From assembly GCA_934693215.1 (NCBI GenBank), contig CAKUVB010000029.1:1-13317 (forward strand): 13,317 nt of DNA, read 5' to 3'. Source of the stretch: an uncultured Candidatus Melainabacteria bacterium. Its GTDB lineage: Bacteria; Cyanobacteriota; Vampirovibrionia; Gastranaerophilales; Gastranaerophilaceae. A program made the position numbers and the translations under genes. Shown one piece after another: positions 13,292-13,317 of this stretch; the first letter of the stretch is position 1, and every line of letters starts with the position of its first letter. Under the pieces are notes generated by a model that worked only from the letters and a program-made list of their open reading frames with translations, searched no databases and was not told the origin of the DNA.

Positions 13292-13317
13292 TGGTGGAGG
13301 TTAGGAGATTCGAACTC
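13292..13317 (-). tRNA. 3' end of a tRNA gene cut by the window edge (identity unknown)
   Basis: Read on the minus strand, the last 26 bases give the end of the T arm (T loop TTCGAAT, 3' stem CTCCT), a seven-base acceptor strand AACCTCC, discriminator A and an encoded CCA. All spacings are exact for a tRNA 3' end. The anticodon lies outside the window. Unlike tRNA-Arg in this window, CCA is encoded. Confidence 0.82.

Overview
The window looks like a chromosomal segment of a very AT-rich bacterium. Its left half (about 1-7155) is a compact set of conserved housekeeping genes with good Shine-Dalgarno sites. Gene content, cyanobacteria-like features of DapA and MiaB, separate small SecD and SecF proteins and the strong AT bias make a gut-type relative of the Gastranaerophilales (non-photosynthetic sister group of Cyanobacteria) my best guess. 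A low-GC Firmicute is not excluded. No rRNA or single decisive marker is present, so the taxonomy is inference.

Layout. Positions 1-74 hold the start of a minus-strand methylthioadenosine phosphorylase gene. Divergent from it runs a rightward series: dapA (lysine/peptidoglycan precursor), secD and secF (protein export motor), a U32-family protein of the RNA-hydroxylase type, tRNA-Arg(CCG), miaB (tRNA methylthiolation) and a DnaQ-like 3'-5' exonuclease whose GTG start overlaps the miaB stop. Two probable RNA-modification genes flank a tRNA gene with almost no intergenic space.

From about 7181 to 13223 the character changes. This accessory region is still more AT-rich, carries decayed genes, and is bracketed by imperfect 49/50-bp direct repeats whose outer ends resemble the 3' end of a minus-strand tRNA. 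Inside are a divergent minus-strand 394-400 aa protein with an Rx4H motif of the HEPN ribonuclease type, then a type II restriction-modification operon: small HTH controller, Bsp6I-like PD-(D/E)xK endonuclease, and a C5 cytosine methyltransferase. An approximately 1.4-kb graveyard follows, including a broken Apea-like HEPN gene, and then an unrecognised 345 aa protein. The region reads as a small defence island.

The right end (13086-13317) holds three hairpins, two of them strong terminators, and the 3' end of a minus-strand tRNA cut by the window edge.

Most notable observations: (i) the predicted recognition site of the RM system, GCNGC, occurs only once in the roughly 6-kb island, exactly between the -35 and -10 of the predicted methyltransferase promoter, suggesting methylation-based autoregulation; (ii) a HEPN-motif protein is transcribed divergently from the controller gene across a roughly 100-bp region with a dyad, suggesting an abortive-infection partner controlled together with the RM system; (iii) the island is bounded by tRNA-end-like direct repeats although no integrase is visible.
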